Numbered from the stretch's first letter, positions 37,958 to 47,433 are shown. The stretch is DNA of 64,000 nucleotides from Armatimonadota bacterium (GCA_025998755.1 AP024674.1:1726162-1790161); one strand, 5' to 3'. A program made the numbers and translations. The notes: generated by a model from the sequence alone, not told the origin.

Positions 37958-40285
37958 ATGAAAGCCCGAACCGCCCTCTGGCCGATCATCATCATCGGAC
38001 TGGCGCTGGCCACGTCGGCCGCGCAGGCCGCCAGTGTCACCGCCGTGCGCGTGAGCGACCTTGCAGACAGGGTCGAGATCCGCGTGTCGGTGGATGGCCC
38101 GGCACAGGCCTGGGTGAATCAGTCCGCGGCGGGCCAGTGGATCGCGCTGGACATCCGCGGCGAGTATCAGTGCAAACCGGTGCGCCGGGCCGTCCGCAGC
38201 CAGTACGTAAAGGCTGTGCGGGCCGGCTGGTTCCAGAGCAGGCCCCCTCTCACCCGGGTGGCAGTGACGACATCGGCGAAGGTGCCTTATGAGCTCGGGC
38301 GCGCCGGGGACGGGTCGCTCACCCTGACCGTTTGGAAGGGCGCGGCGGCGCAGAAAGCGGCGAAAGGGGCAGCAACATCCCGCCCGGTTGAGGCCCCCGC
38401 GGCCAGCCCGGCTCCGGCGACATCTGCTGCTCCTGAGCCGGCAGCCAAAACTGCTCCTGTTTCTGTTGCCGTGAACCCGACGGGTCCACCGCTGACGGCT
38501 CTTCCCGTCGCCAGCGTTCCTCCGCCCGCACCGCGTCTGGACGTGAAGGAGGCTCCGCGCGTGGCAACCGTGGCGGCTCCTCCCACGCAGCCTCCTGCGC
38601 CGAAGCGCGACCTGATGGCATTCCGACCGGCGCCGGCGGCCCGTACGGAAGAGCCGGTGATCCGCGTGGCGGCCGAGGCCGAGGTGCTTGAGCCCGGCAG
38701 CCCCGAGCCGCGCCCGGTCCGGACCGCCCGCGCCCCCGAAAGCGCAAACACACCCACGCTGCGCAGTGCTGCCTCATCACCTATCAGCCTGAACATGGTG
38801 GCGACGGACATCAATGACGTCCTCAAGGCACTGACCATGCAGGCAGGAGTCAATGTGGTGACGGCGACGGACGTGAAGGGAGAGGTGACGGTCTCGCTAC
38901 AGAATGTGGACTTCGAGAGCGCGCTCAACTCCATCACGCGTCTGTCCGGCTACCGGTGGATCCGCGAGGGGAGCACATACTACGTGGGCTCCGACAAATC
39001 CATCAACAGCTTCCGCTCGGGCGCGGACGCGGTGACGGAGGTTGTCACAATGAACCGCGGCTCTGCGCAGGACATGCTTACGGTCCTGAAGGCGCAGTAT
39101 CCGAATCTGGTGGCATCTCTGCCCGCCCAGCAGACGGACGGCAAGACGCTGATCCTGAGCGGACCCAAGGAGGATGTTGAGGCCGCCCGCACACTGGTGG
39201 CCATGGTGGACCAATCCATCGCTCCGACGGAGTCGCCTTCAGAAACGGAATATTACCGCATCAAGCACGCCATTCCATCCACGCTGATCGCCACGCTGGA
39301 GCGCCTAATCCCCACGCTGCGCGTCGCGACCGGCCCGGTGCCGATTGCGCTGGATTTCGCCCGCCCCACGGGGAAGGACGATCTCGTATATCGGAGGCCT
39401 CAAGATCAGGAGGACGGCAAGTCCGGCGGGGGAAGCGGAGGAAGTGGCGGAGCAACGGCTGCAGGCGCGAGCGGCAAGGGCAAGAGCGACGGTCAGGGAA
39501 AGGGTGCCGTTGATGACAGCTCCCGGATGCTGGTACTCGTCGGCACCCGCAAAGACATTGACCGGGCTATGGAGATCCTGTCCCGCGTGGACGTGGCTGC
39601 GCCTCAGGTGATCATCGAGGCGCGCCTGGTAGACATCGGCTCCAACAGCGCGCTGAAGCAGGGTTTCCTGTACGACCAGTCCATGAACGGCTTCAACATC
39701 GGGGCCAGCGGAACCGCTGCAGCAGGAACCACCACCACCCGCTCTTTCAGCATGTTCCTGGACGCCACTCTGGAAGCCGAGATTAAGGACGGCAAAGCAA
39801 GGCTTCTGGCCAGTCCGAAGATCTCGGTGGTGGAGGGTGACACGGCCACGATCTTCATCGGTGACCAGATCACCTACATCGAAAGCATACAGGCGACCAC
39901 CAGCGGTATCACAGTGACCACCAACAAGGTGAACGCTGGTATCGAACTCGGCGTTGTTCCGCTGATCAACTTGGCAGACAGAACAATCGCCATGAAGATC
40001 CATCCGGAGGTCAGCACCCCCACCCTTGTCACGGACCGCAACACCGGCGTCACTCTGCCGCAGGTGGCTACCCGGTTCGCTGATACCTCCGTGCGGATCA
40101 AAGACGGTGACACGGTGGTCATCGGAGGACTGCTGAACGAGAACGAAGTCAGCACGCTGACGAGGATTCCGTTCCTATCCGACCTGCCCTTCCTGGGCAA
40201 TCTGTTCAAATACCGCGACAGGAAGAACGATCAGCGCGAGCTGGTGATTTTCATCACCTGCCGCATCGGCCCGGAAGTCCCGTAG
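37958..40285 (+). CDS. pilQ: Type IV pilus secretin PilQ
   Basis: Forms the outer-membrane gate for the pilus. The 775-residue protein has a signal peptide (about 1-25), an AMIN domain ('VRVSDLADRVEIRVSVDGPAQ') that binds peptidoglycan, a long alanine/proline linker, an N0/STN domain ('LNMVATDINDVLKALTMQAG'), N1-type domains and the C-terminal secretin pore ('VPLINLADRTIAMKIHPEVS', 'VVIGGLLNENE'). A glycine/serine/lysine-rich loop lies near 480-515. ATG follows AGGAGG by nine bases. Its presence is the best evidence for an outer membrane. Confidence 0.95.
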   Translation: MKARTALWPIIIIGLALATSAAQAASVTAVRVSDLADRVEIRVSVDGPAQAWVNQSAAGQWIALDIRGEYQCKPVRRAVRSQYVKAVRAGWFQSRPPLTRVAVTTSAKVPYELGRAGDGSLTLTVWKGAAAQKAAKGAATSRPVEAPAASPAPATSAAPEPAAKTAPVSVAVNPTGPPLTALPVASVPPPAPRLDVKEAPRVATVAAPPTQPPAPKRDLMAFRPAPAARTEEPVIRVAAEAEVLEPGSPEPRPVRTARAPESANTPTLRSAASSPISLNMVATDINDVLKALTMQAGVNVVTATDVKGEVTVSLQNVDFESALNSITRLSGYRWIREGSTYYVGSDKSINSFRSGADAVTEVVTMNRGSAQDMLTVLKAQYPNLVASLPAQQTDGKTLILSGPKEDVEAARTLVAMVDQSIAPTESPSETEYYRIKHAIPSTLIATLERLIPTLRVATGPVPIALDFARPTGKDDLVYRRPQDQEDGKSGGGSGGSGGATAAGASGKGKSDGQGKGAVDDSSRMLVLVGTRKDIDRAMEILSRVDVAAPQVIIEARLVDIGSNSALKQGFLYDQSMNGFNIGASGTAAAGTTTTRSFSMFLDATLEAEIKDGKARLLASPKISVVEGDTATIFIGDQITYIESIQATTSGITVTTNKVNAGIELGVVPLINLADRTIAMKIHPEVSTPTLVTDRNTGVTLPQVATRFADTSVRIKDGDTVVIGGLLNENEVSTLTRIPFLSDLPFLGNLFKYRDRKNDQRELVIFITCRIGPEVP

Positions 40286-40302
40286 ACGGGGATGCCAGAG
40301 CT

Positions 40303-40351
40303 GCGATGCGGGTCTCCGGGGAGCAGCCGGGGAGCCGGAGGCCCGCATCGC
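40303..40351 (+). repeat. Strong stem-loop between pilQ and pilB
   Basis: Arms 40303-40319 and 40335-40351 form a 17-bp stem with one G-U-type position and a 15-base loop, 17 bases after the pilQ stop. There is no T-tract, so it more likely shapes mRNA processing or stability than ends transcription completely. Smaller GC-rich stems occupy the pilB-pilT and pilT-pilT gaps. Confidence 0.7.
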
Positions 40352-40526
40352 TCCAATCCTTGAAACCGGCGCAAGGCCCGCCACCCGAAAAACCGGCAAT
40401 TTCACGGGGGAAAGCCGGGCCACCGTGATTGCCGACGATAAGACTGCGGACAAATCCGCGCGACGTTTTCACGAAGGCCCCCCGGAAGGGCCGCACCAGG
40501 GAAAATACAAGGACGTCAACAAACCC

Positions 40527-42251
40527 ATGGAGCTCCGAGGCATCGGCGCGACATTCGTAAAGCAGGGACTGGTCACGGAAGAGCAGCTCCGTGAGGCTCA
40601 GGAGAAGCAGGCTCAGCTGGGCCCCAACCAGTCCCTGGGCGACGTCCTGGTGAGCATGGGTCTCATTACCGAAAGGGACCGCGTCCGTTGCCTCAGCGAG
40701 CACTGGGGCGTCCGCTATGTGGAACTGGCGGACCAGCAGATTGAACCCGAGACCGTAAAGCTCCTCTCTCAGTCCATCGCCCGCCGCTACAAGGTGATCC
40801 CCATCGCCCGCAACAACGGGAAGATCACCCTGGCGATGGCGAACCCGCTGGATATCTACGCCATTGACGAGATCCGGGTCATCACCGGCTGCGACATCGA
40901 GCCGGTCATGGCCGCCGAGGACGATGTCCTGGAGGCCATCAACAAGGCCTACCGATCCGAATCGGACGTCTCCGAAGTGGTCTCCAGCGTCATCAAGGAC
41001 ATTGACGAGGACCGAATAGACATCGAGAAGCGGTCCGAGAGAGAAGAGGAAGAGGTCTCCATCGAGCAGCTCCGGGAGCTCTCCGAGGAGGCGCCCATCA
41101 TCAAGCTGGGCAACCTGATCATCTCCCGGGCCATCGCCGACGGCGCAAGCGACCTGCACATCGAGCCACAGAAGAACGAGCTACGTGTCCGCTTCCGCAT
41201 CGACGGGATCATGCACGACGTCATGACAGTGCCCAAGAAAGCCCAGGCGTCGCTGATCTCGCGGTTCAAGATAATGGCGGACATGGACATCGCGGAGAAG
41301 CGGGCACCGCAGGACGGGCGCATTTCGGCGCGCATCAACGACCGCGATTTCGATTTCCGTGTCTCCACCCTTCCCAGCGTGTATGGCGAGAAGATCGTCA
41401 TGCGCGTGCTGGACAAGAGCAGCATCCACGTGGGGCTGAACAAGCTGGGATTCCTGCCTCAGACGCTGGAGCTGTTCGAGTCCATCATCACCCGCGCCTA
41501 CGGGATTATCCTGGTGACGGGCCCGACCGGATCGGGCAAGTCCACCAGCCTGTATTCCGCGCTGGCCAAGCTGAACACGGGCGAGAAGAACATCCTGACG
41601 CTGGAAGACCCCGTGGAATACGAGCTGGAGGGCATCACCCAGACCCAGGTGAACCCCAAGGCGGGCCTGACGTTCGCCTCCGGACTGCGCACCATGCTGC
41701 GCCAGGACCCGGACATCATCATGGTGGGAGAGATCCGCGACCACGAGACGGCGCTGATCGCCATGGAGGCGGCCCTGACAGGGCACCTGGTTCTCTCCAC
41801 CCTCCACACCAACGACGCCCCGGGCGCCATCACCCGCCTGATTGACATGGGCATCGAGCCGTTCCTGATCGCCTCCGCGGTAATCGGGGTTCTGGCGCAG
41901 AGGTTGCTTCGCACCATCTGCCCGAAATGCAAGGAGTCTTACACCCCACCCGCCGACGCCATCAAGCGTCTGGGGATGAAGCTGGACCCCAACTCCAAGA
42001 TCACGTTTTACCGCGGACGCGGGTGCCCCAACTGCAAGAACTGCGGATACAAAGGACGGATCGGCATCTACGAACTGATGCCCATCACTGATCAGATACG
42101 AGACCTCATCCTGGCCCGGGCGTCAGCGTACGCCATCAAGGAAGCCGCCGTCGAGCAGGGCATGAAGACCCTGCGGGACGACGCGATGGAAAAGATCCTC
42201 CTCGGGCACACCACGCTGGAGGAATCTCTGAGGGTCATTTACACTGGCTGA
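40527..42251 (+). CDS. pilB: Type IV pilus extension ATPase PilB
   Basis: Hexameric ATPase that powers pilus polymerisation. The 574-residue protein has the N-terminal GspE/MshEN-type domain ('LVTEEQLREA', 'LGDVLVSMGLITERD'), which in relatives can bind cyclic-di-GMP. The ATPase core follows, with Walker A 'GPTGSGKST', the Asp box and Walker B 'IIMVGEIRDHET'. The tetracysteine zinc site is 'CPKC' and 'CPNC' near the C terminus. The frame is open from GTG at 40425, but codons before 40527 have weaker third-position GC, so the ATG is preferred with moderate certainty. Confidence 0.93.
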   Translation: MELRGIGATFVKQGLVTEEQLREAQEKQAQLGPNQSLGDVLVSMGLITERDRVRCLSEHWGVRYVELADQQIEPETVKLLSQSIARRYKVIPIARNNGKITLAMANPLDIYAIDEIRVITGCDIEPVMAAEDDVLEAINKAYRSESDVSEVVSSVIKDIDEDRIDIEKRSEREEEEVSIEQLRELSEEAPIIKLGNLIISRAIADGASDLHIEPQKNELRVRFRIDGIMHDVMTVPKKAQASLISRFKIMADMDIAEKRAPQDGRISARINDRDFDFRVSTLPSVYGEKIVMRVLDKSSIHVGLNKLGFLPQTLELFESIITRAYGIILVTGPTGSGKSTSLYSALAKLNTGEKNILTLEDPVEYELEGITQTQVNPKAGLTFASGLRTMLRQDPDIIMVGEIRDHETALIAMEAALTGHLVLSTLHTNDAPGAITRLIDMGIEPFLIASAVIGVLAQRLLRTICPKCKESYTPPADAIKRLGMKLDPNSKITFYRGRGCPNCKNCGYKGRIGIYELMPITDQIRDLILARASAYAIKEAAVEQGMKTLRDDAMEKILLGHTTLEESLRVIYTG

Positions 42252-42299
42252 GATCTCGCGCGCTGGCCGTGGCGCGCGACAGGACGGACACGACAGACT

Positions 42300-43490
42300 A
42301 TGGGACAGCTCTACGCATTCAGAAGAGATGATGACGAGCCCGCTCCGCAGACGGCGGGAAGCGGACCGTTCAATATGGATCCTCTGGGCAGCGACACGGA
42401 CAACTACCGGGCCGCGGGGCGGGACACGGAGACCATCCACGTGGATGAGATCCTGCGGGAGGGAGTCGGGCGGGGCGCATCGGACGTGCACCTGACCGTG
42501 GGACTGCCTCCGTGCGTGCGCGTGGACGGACGCCTCTGCCGAATGGACTTCACCCCCCTGGAAGCCCATCAGATCCAGAGGATGATCTACGACATCTTGA
42601 CGAAAGACCAGATCCTCTGGCTGGAGAAAAGCCGCGAGCTGGATTTTTCGTACGGCCTGTCTGGCGTGGGGCGCTTCCGCGTGAATGTATACCGCCAGCG
42701 CGGATCGCTGGGGGCGGCCTTCCGCGTGGTGCCGAGCGACATCCCGACGATGGAGCAGCTCCGCCTGCCTCCCATCTGCAAGGAGCTGACCGGGCGTGGA
42801 AGCGGGCTCATCCTGGTGACCGGTCCCACAGGGGCCGGCAAGTCCACCACCATCGCCTCGATGATTGATTACATCAACACGCACCGGCCGGTGCACATCG
42901 TCACCATCGAGGATCCCATCGAGTATCTACACCGGCACAAGGTGGGGATGGTGAACCAGCGGGAGCTGAACGCGGACACCGATTCGTTCGAGAACGCGCT
43001 TCGGGCGGTGCTGCGCGAGGACCCGGACGTCATTCTGGTGGGCGAGATGCGCGATCTGGAGACCATCAGCGCAGCGCTGACGCTGGCCGAGACCGGGCAT
43101 CTGGTTTTCGGAACGCTGCACACGCGCAGTGCCGCGCAGACCATAGACCGCATCATCGACGTTTTCCCCCCACATCAGCAGGCGCAGATCCGGGTGCAGC
43201 TTGCGAACACCCTGGAGGCAGTCATCTCTCAGTTGCTCCTGCCGATGAACGGGGGGGGCCGCGTGGCGGCGCACGAAATCCTGGTGGCCACATCCGCAGT
43301 GCGAAACCTTATCCGGGAGGGGAAGAGCTACCAGATCGGCACCTTGCTGGAGACCAGCCAGGCCCAGGGCATGCAGCCGATGGATCGCGCACTGGTGGAC
43401 CTCCATCTGCAGGGACTGGTGGGTCTGGAGGAAGCGCGGATGCGCGCCGTGGATCCGGAGAACTTCGACCGGTACCTGAGAGGGGGATGA
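42300..43490 (+). CDS. pilT: Type IV pilus retraction ATPase PilT (first copy)
   Basis: A 396-residue retraction motor with 'RGASDVHLTVGLPPCVRVDG', Walker A 'GPTGAGKST', Asp and His boxes ('VTIEDPIEYLH', 'ETGHLVFGTLHT') and the PilT-specific C-terminal AIRNLIRE-like motif ('AVRNLIREGK'). An N-terminal extension of about 45 residues precedes the usual start. It is one of two adjacent PilT paralogues that are strongly similar over their full length. One may be the processive motor and the other a PilU-type helper; which is which cannot be told. Confidence 0.93.
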   Translation: MGQLYAFRRDDDEPAPQTAGSGPFNMDPLGSDTDNYRAAGRDTETIHVDEILREGVGRGASDVHLTVGLPPCVRVDGRLCRMDFTPLEAHQIQRMIYDILTKDQILWLEKSRELDFSYGLSGVGRFRVNVYRQRGSLGAAFRVVPSDIPTMEQLRLPPICKELTGRGSGLILVTGPTGAGKSTTIASMIDYINTHRPVHIVTIEDPIEYLHRHKVGMVNQRELNADTDSFENALRAVLREDPDVILVGEMRDLETISAALTLAETGHLVFGTLHTRSAAQTIDRIIDVFPPHQQAQIRVQLANTLEAVISQLLLPMNGGGRVAAHEILVATSAVRNLIREGKSYQIGTLLETSQAQGMQPMDRALVDLHLQGLVGLEEARMRAVDPENFDRYLRGG

Positions 43491-43588
43491 AGCTGAGACC
43501 AGACTGACGGTCCTGCCGGGTCTGGGAGCCCGGCGGACCCCGGCAGCCACGGGCGGACGGGACCCCCCTCCTGCCGGGAGATGACTCA

Positions 43589-44782
43589 ATGGCACAAGCA
43601 TTCGCCTGGGACGACATGCCAGAAAGCGACGTGAAGATTCAGTTTCAGAAGCAGGCCAACGGCACCCACCTGTCCGGGCAGAGCCGAAAGGACGGGCGCG
43701 AGGTCCGCTTGCGCTCCCTCGAAGGGGTGCATGTGGATGAGATCCTGGAGGAGGCTCTGCTCCGTGGGGCCTCGGATGTGCACATCCACTGCGGACTGCC
43801 GCCCGTATACCGGGTGGACGGCAGCCTGGTCCGCAGCGACTATGAGCCGCTGGACGCCCGCACCATTCAGAGGCTGGTCTATGACATCCTGACGGGCGAC
43901 CAGATTGGCAGACTGGAGGCAGAGCGCGAGCTGGACCTCTCTTATTCGGTGGGAGACTGGTGCCGCTTCAGGGTGAACGTGTTCCGTCAGAAAGGCAGCT
44001 ACCAGGCGGCGTTCCGCGTGGTTCCGAGCCAGATCCCGGACATGGACGAGCTGCGGCTGCCTCCTGTCCTACGGAAGCTCACCCAGACCACCAGCGGGCT
44101 CATCATGGTGACGGGACCGACCGGCTCCGGCAAGTCTACCACCATCGCCGCGATGATAGACCACATCAACCAGAACCGCTCGGTCCACATCATCACGCTG
44201 GAGGATCCCATCGAGTATCTTCACCGGGACAAGCGGGCCATGGTGACCCAGCGCGAGCTGCACTCCGACACGGACTCCTTCCACAACGCGCTGCGCGCCA
44301 TCCTGCGGGAAGACCCGGACGTCATCCTGGTGGGCGAGATGCGGGACCTTGAGACCATCAGCGCGGCTCTCACCCTGGCGGAGACTGGGCACCTGGTGTT
44401 CGCGACCCTGCACACACGCAACGCCGCTCAGACGGTGGACCGCATCGTGGACGTATTTCCTCCGCATCAGCAGGAGCAGATCCGCGTGCAGCTCGCCAAC
44501 ACCCTGGAGGCAGTCATCTCGCAACTGCTGCTACCGATGCGTGAGGGCGGGCGAGTGGTGGCCGTGGAAGTTCTGGTGGCGACGTCCGGCATCCGCAACC
44601 TGATCCGCGAGGGCAAGACCCACCAGATCGGCACCGCCATCGAGACGGGAACCAACCTGGGAATGCAGCCGATGGACCGCTCGCTCGCTGAGCTGGCCAC
44701 TCTGGACCTGATTTCGCTGCAGCAGGCCAGGCTGCACGCGACCGACCCAGAGAATCTTGATCGCTATCTTGGAGAACGGTGA
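43589..44782 (+). CDS. Type IV pilus retraction ATPase PilT/PilU-like (second copy)
   Basis: A 397-residue paralogue of the preceding gene with the same motifs: 'RGASDVHIHCGLPPVYRVDG', Walker A 'GPTGSGKST', 'ITLEDPIEYLHRDKRAMVTQRE', 'VGEMRDLETIS' and 'GIRNLIREGK'. The catalytic glutamate, arginine and histidine boxes are intact, so both copies should hydrolyse ATP. The stop overlaps the pilC start as TGATG. The 98-base gap from the first copy holds a GC-rich stem. Confidence 0.92.
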   Translation: MAQAFAWDDMPESDVKIQFQKQANGTHLSGQSRKDGREVRLRSLEGVHVDEILEEALLRGASDVHIHCGLPPVYRVDGSLVRSDYEPLDARTIQRLVYDILTGDQIGRLEAERELDLSYSVGDWCRFRVNVFRQKGSYQAAFRVVPSQIPDMDELRLPPVLRKLTQTTSGLIMVTGPTGSGKSTTIAAMIDHINQNRSVHIITLEDPIEYLHRDKRAMVTQRELHSDTDSFHNALRAILREDPDVILVGEMRDLETISAALTLAETGHLVFATLHTRNAAQTVDRIVDVFPPHQQEQIRVQLANTLEAVISQLLLPMREGGRVVAVEVLVATSGIRNLIREGKTHQIGTAIETGTNLGMQPMDRSLAELATLDLISLQQARLHATDPENLDRYLGER

Positions 44783-46005
44783 TGGCAGTCTTTCAATACA
44801 GCGCTGTGGACGCATCCGGGAAAACCGTCACGGGCTCCATCGAGGCGGAGTCCGAGAACCTGGTCATCTCCCGTCTGCAACAGCAACAGTATCACATCGT
44901 CAGCATCCGCAGAACCCGCGGAGGTGCTAAGTCGGCGGCCCAGCCCCGCAAATCGTCAACGAAGGGCAAGAAGGTCAAGCTACAGCAGCTGGTCGTCTTC
45001 ACCCGGCAGCTTTCGACGATGATCGAGGCGGGTATCGGCATCGTCAAGTGCCTGGAGATCCTGGGCAATCAGACCAAAGACCCGGTCATGGCGCAGGTCA
45101 TCGAGACGGCCAAGCGGGACGTCAAAGGCGGTATGAGCCTGACGGAGGCGTTCAGCAAGCACCCTCATGTCTTCAACAAGCTCTACGTCAACATGATCCG
45201 CGCGGCTGAGACCGGAGGTATCCTGGACACTATCCTGGAGCGCGTCTCTCAGTTCCTGGAGAAGGAGCAGGAGATCCGCAACAAGATCAAAAGCGCGATG
45301 ATGTACCCCACCATCGTGCTCATCTTCGCGTTCTGTATGGTGGGCGCGCTATTCGTGTTCGTGCTGCCGAAGTTCAAGGAGATCTTCGCGTCCATGAACA
45401 TCGAAATGCCGCCCGCCACCGCGATGCTATTCGCGATGAGTGACCTGCTCCGCAACTACATCTACATTCCGATCGGCTTTGCTATCGGCGGCTACTTCGG
45501 CATCCGCTGGATCCTCAGCACGCCGGGCGGACGGTATCAGTACGACAAACTGAAGCTGAACCTGCCGGTGGTGGGCGAGCTGGTTCAGAAGATGGCGGTT
45601 TCGAGGTTCGCGCGAACCTTCGGGACGCTGATCGCGAGCGGTGTTCCTATGATGCGGTCCCTGGAGATCGTGGGGGAGACATCAGGCAACATCGTCATCG
45701 CGAAGGCGGTCGAGAACGCGCGTAACTCCATCAGGGAGGGACAGAAAGTCAGCGCACCTCTGGCGGCAAGCGGCGTGTTTCCCGCCATGGTGACCCACAT
45801 GATAGACGTCGGCGAAGAGACAGGGCGCCTCTCCGACATGCTGGTGAAGGTGTCGGACTTTTATGATGACGAGGTAGACAACGCGGTGAAAGGACTCACC
45901 TCGATGATCGAGCCCTGTCTGATCGTCTTCATGGGCCTGGTGGTGGGGTTCATCGCCATCTCCATCATGGCTCCGATCTTCAAGATTGTGACAAGCATCG
46001 AATGA
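44782..46005 (+). CDS. pilC: Type IV pilus inner-membrane platform protein PilC
   Basis: The 407-residue polytopic protein has two GspF domains ('VVFTRQLSTMIEAGIGIVKCLEIL' and 'SRFARTFGTLIASGVPMMRSLEIV'), each followed by a membrane helix, and a last helix near the C terminus. It couples motor rotation to pilin movement. ATG overlaps the pilT stop and follows GGAG at seven bases. Its own stop overlaps the start of the sigma-factor gene (ATGA). Confidence 0.95.
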   Translation: MAVFQYSAVDASGKTVTGSIEAESENLVISRLQQQQYHIVSIRRTRGGAKSAAQPRKSSTKGKKVKLQQLVVFTRQLSTMIEAGIGIVKCLEILGNQTKDPVMAQVIETAKRDVKGGMSLTEAFSKHPHVFNKLYVNMIRAAETGGILDTILERVSQFLEKEQEIRNKIKSAMMYPTIVLIFAFCMVGALFVFVLPKFKEIFASMNIEMPPATAMLFAMSDLLRNYIYIPIGFAIGGYFGIRWILSTPGGRYQYDKLKLNLPVVGELVQKMAVSRFARTFGTLIASGVPMMRSLEIVGETSGNIVIAKAVENARNSIREGQKVSAPLAASGVFPAMVTHMIDVGEETGRLSDMLVKVSDFYDDEVDNAVKGLTSMIEPCLIVFMGLVVGFIAISIMAPIFKIVTSIE

Positions 46006-47330
46006 AGAACGCCCAAAGACCAAGACTCACGGAAGAGCAGATCCAGCATCTGCTGGAGCGTTACAGGACCCGGCGCGACACCCGCGCCCGAGACAAGCTG
46101 GTGCTGCAGTACAGGAACCTGGTGGAATCCATCGGCAGGCGCTTCGCCGGAGCCGGCGAACCGGTGGAAGATCTGGTGCAGGAAGGCTACATCGGGTTGA
46201 TGTCGGCGCTGGATGGTTTCGACGCGTCGAAGGGGGTGAAGTTCTCAACTTATGCCACGCACTTTGTGATCGGGCAGATCAAGCATTATCTGCGCGACAA
46301 GGGGAAGATCATCAAGGAGCCGGCCTGGCTGCAGGAGCTCAACCAGCGCATGCAGCGGGTGATCGAGTCACTGGCCCAGCAGTACGGCCGCGCTCCGACG
46401 GAAGCGGAGATCGCGCAGGTGATGAAGATCTCGGAGGAGGAGGTCAGCTCGCTCCTCACCACGAGGGACGTCTTCAAGGTGGGATCCCTGGACGCCGAGC
46501 GGGACGATGGCTCCACCACCGGTTCCGAGATCGAAAAGGTGCGCTCGCGGCAGTATGAGACATTCGAGCTGCCCATCGAGGACCGCATCGTGCTGGAATC
46601 CGCCGTCGAGCGCTTGAAGAACGTGGAGCAGCGCGTCATCCACGAGTACTTCTTCCGCGACCTGAACCAGACGGAGATCGCGAGAAAGCTGGGGATCTCG
46701 TGCAACTATGTGTCGCATATTCTGCGTAACTCCACGCGCAAGCTGAAGAAGATCCTGACCACGGAGGACCTGAAGGAGGTGCAGGTGCAGCTCCGGGCGC
46801 TTCAGAGGCGCGGAGGGCAGGTGGACCTTGAAGAGGTCTCCGGCATCACGGATCCGGCCACAGGCCTTTACACCCGTTCGTACTTCCTCGCCCGTCTGGA
46901 GGAGGAGCTCTCCCGTGCAACGCGGCATCACTACCCGGTGGCCGTGATGCTGATGTCGCTGGAGTACCTGAGCGACTCTCACGGTGGCTGGGTTCCTATG
47001 ACCGCGGACGAGCGGTTGGAGGCGCTGGGTCAGGCCATCCGGTCCCGCGTCCGGCGGGCGGACCTGGTGGCGCGCTACGAATCCCACCAGTTCGCGCTGA
47101 TGCTTCCGCACACGGGATCACAAGCGGCGGCGGTATGCGAGCGGCTGCAGGGGATTGTGCAGACGATGAATGCCTCTTCCGGGCAGGAGCTGTTCCCGGT
47201 GAGAGGAACCCTGACGTTCGCCAGCTTCCCGGAGGACGCCGGGAACATCGCCGATCTGCTGGTGCGGGTGGAGGCCGGCCATCCGCCATCGCAGGTTATG
47301 GAGCGCAGAAGGGAACCGCTGGCGGCCTGA
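46002..47330 (+). CDS. Sigma-70 factor fused to a degenerate GGDEF domain
   Basis: A 442-residue fusion. Residues 30-105 are sigma region 2 ('PVEDLVQEGYIGLMSALDGFD', 'FSTYATHFVIGQIKHYLRD'), 106-155 region 3 and 190-252 region 4 with a helix-turn-helix ('LNQTEIARKLGISCNYVSHIL'). There is no region 1.1, so it is an alternative factor of the SigB/SigF/WhiG type. Residues 282-424 are GGDEF-like ('DPATGLYTRSYF'). The signature is changed to E360-S-H-Q-F364 and the metal aspartate to serine ('VMLMSLEYL'), so no cyclase activity is expected. The inhibitory-site R351-x-x-D354 is intact, suggesting cyclic-di-GMP binding. It is coupled to pilC and ends the pil operon. Confidence 0.92.
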   Translation: MKNAQRPRLTEEQIQHLLERYRTRRDTRARDKLVLQYRNLVESIGRRFAGAGEPVEDLVQEGYIGLMSALDGFDASKGVKFSTYATHFVIGQIKHYLRDKGKIIKEPAWLQELNQRMQRVIESLAQQYGRAPTEAEIAQVMKISEEEVSSLLTTRDVFKVGSLDAERDDGSTTGSEIEKVRSRQYETFELPIEDRIVLESAVERLKNVEQRVIHEYFFRDLNQTEIARKLGISCNYVSHILRNSTRKLKKILTTEDLKEVQVQLRALQRRGGQVDLEEVSGITDPATGLYTRSYFLARLEEELSRATRHHYPVAVMLMSLEYLSDSHGGWVPMTADERLEALGQAIRSRVRRADLVARYESHQFALMLPHTGSQAAAVCERLQGIVQTMNASSGQELFPVRGTLTFASFPEDAGNIADLLVRVEAGHPPSQVMERRREPLAA

Positions 47331-47364
47331 GCCGTCCGGCCCCACAACAGAACGAGCGAGTTCC

Positions 47365-47399
47365 GGGAGGCCCGGCGCACGGTGAGCGCCGGGCCTCCC
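47365..47399 (+). terminator. Strong hairpin after the sigma-GGDEF gene
   Basis: A perfect 14-bp stem (47365-47378 and 47386-47399) with a 7-base loop lies 34 bases after the stop and just before the next promoter. It has no T-tract, so it may be a Rho-assisted end of the pilus operon. Confidence 0.55.
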
Positions 47400-47404
47400 G
47401 CTCG

Positions 47405-47433
47405 TGGACAGCCCCCCACCCCGGTGCTACAAT
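47405..47433 (+). promoter_or_regulatory. Promoter of the oxidoreductase-isomerase pair
   Basis: TGGACA (47405-47410) and TACAAT (47428-47433) are separated by 17 bases; each hexamer differs from the sigma70 consensus at one position. It directly follows the operon-ending hairpin and is about 90 bases before the first start codon. Confidence 0.75.
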
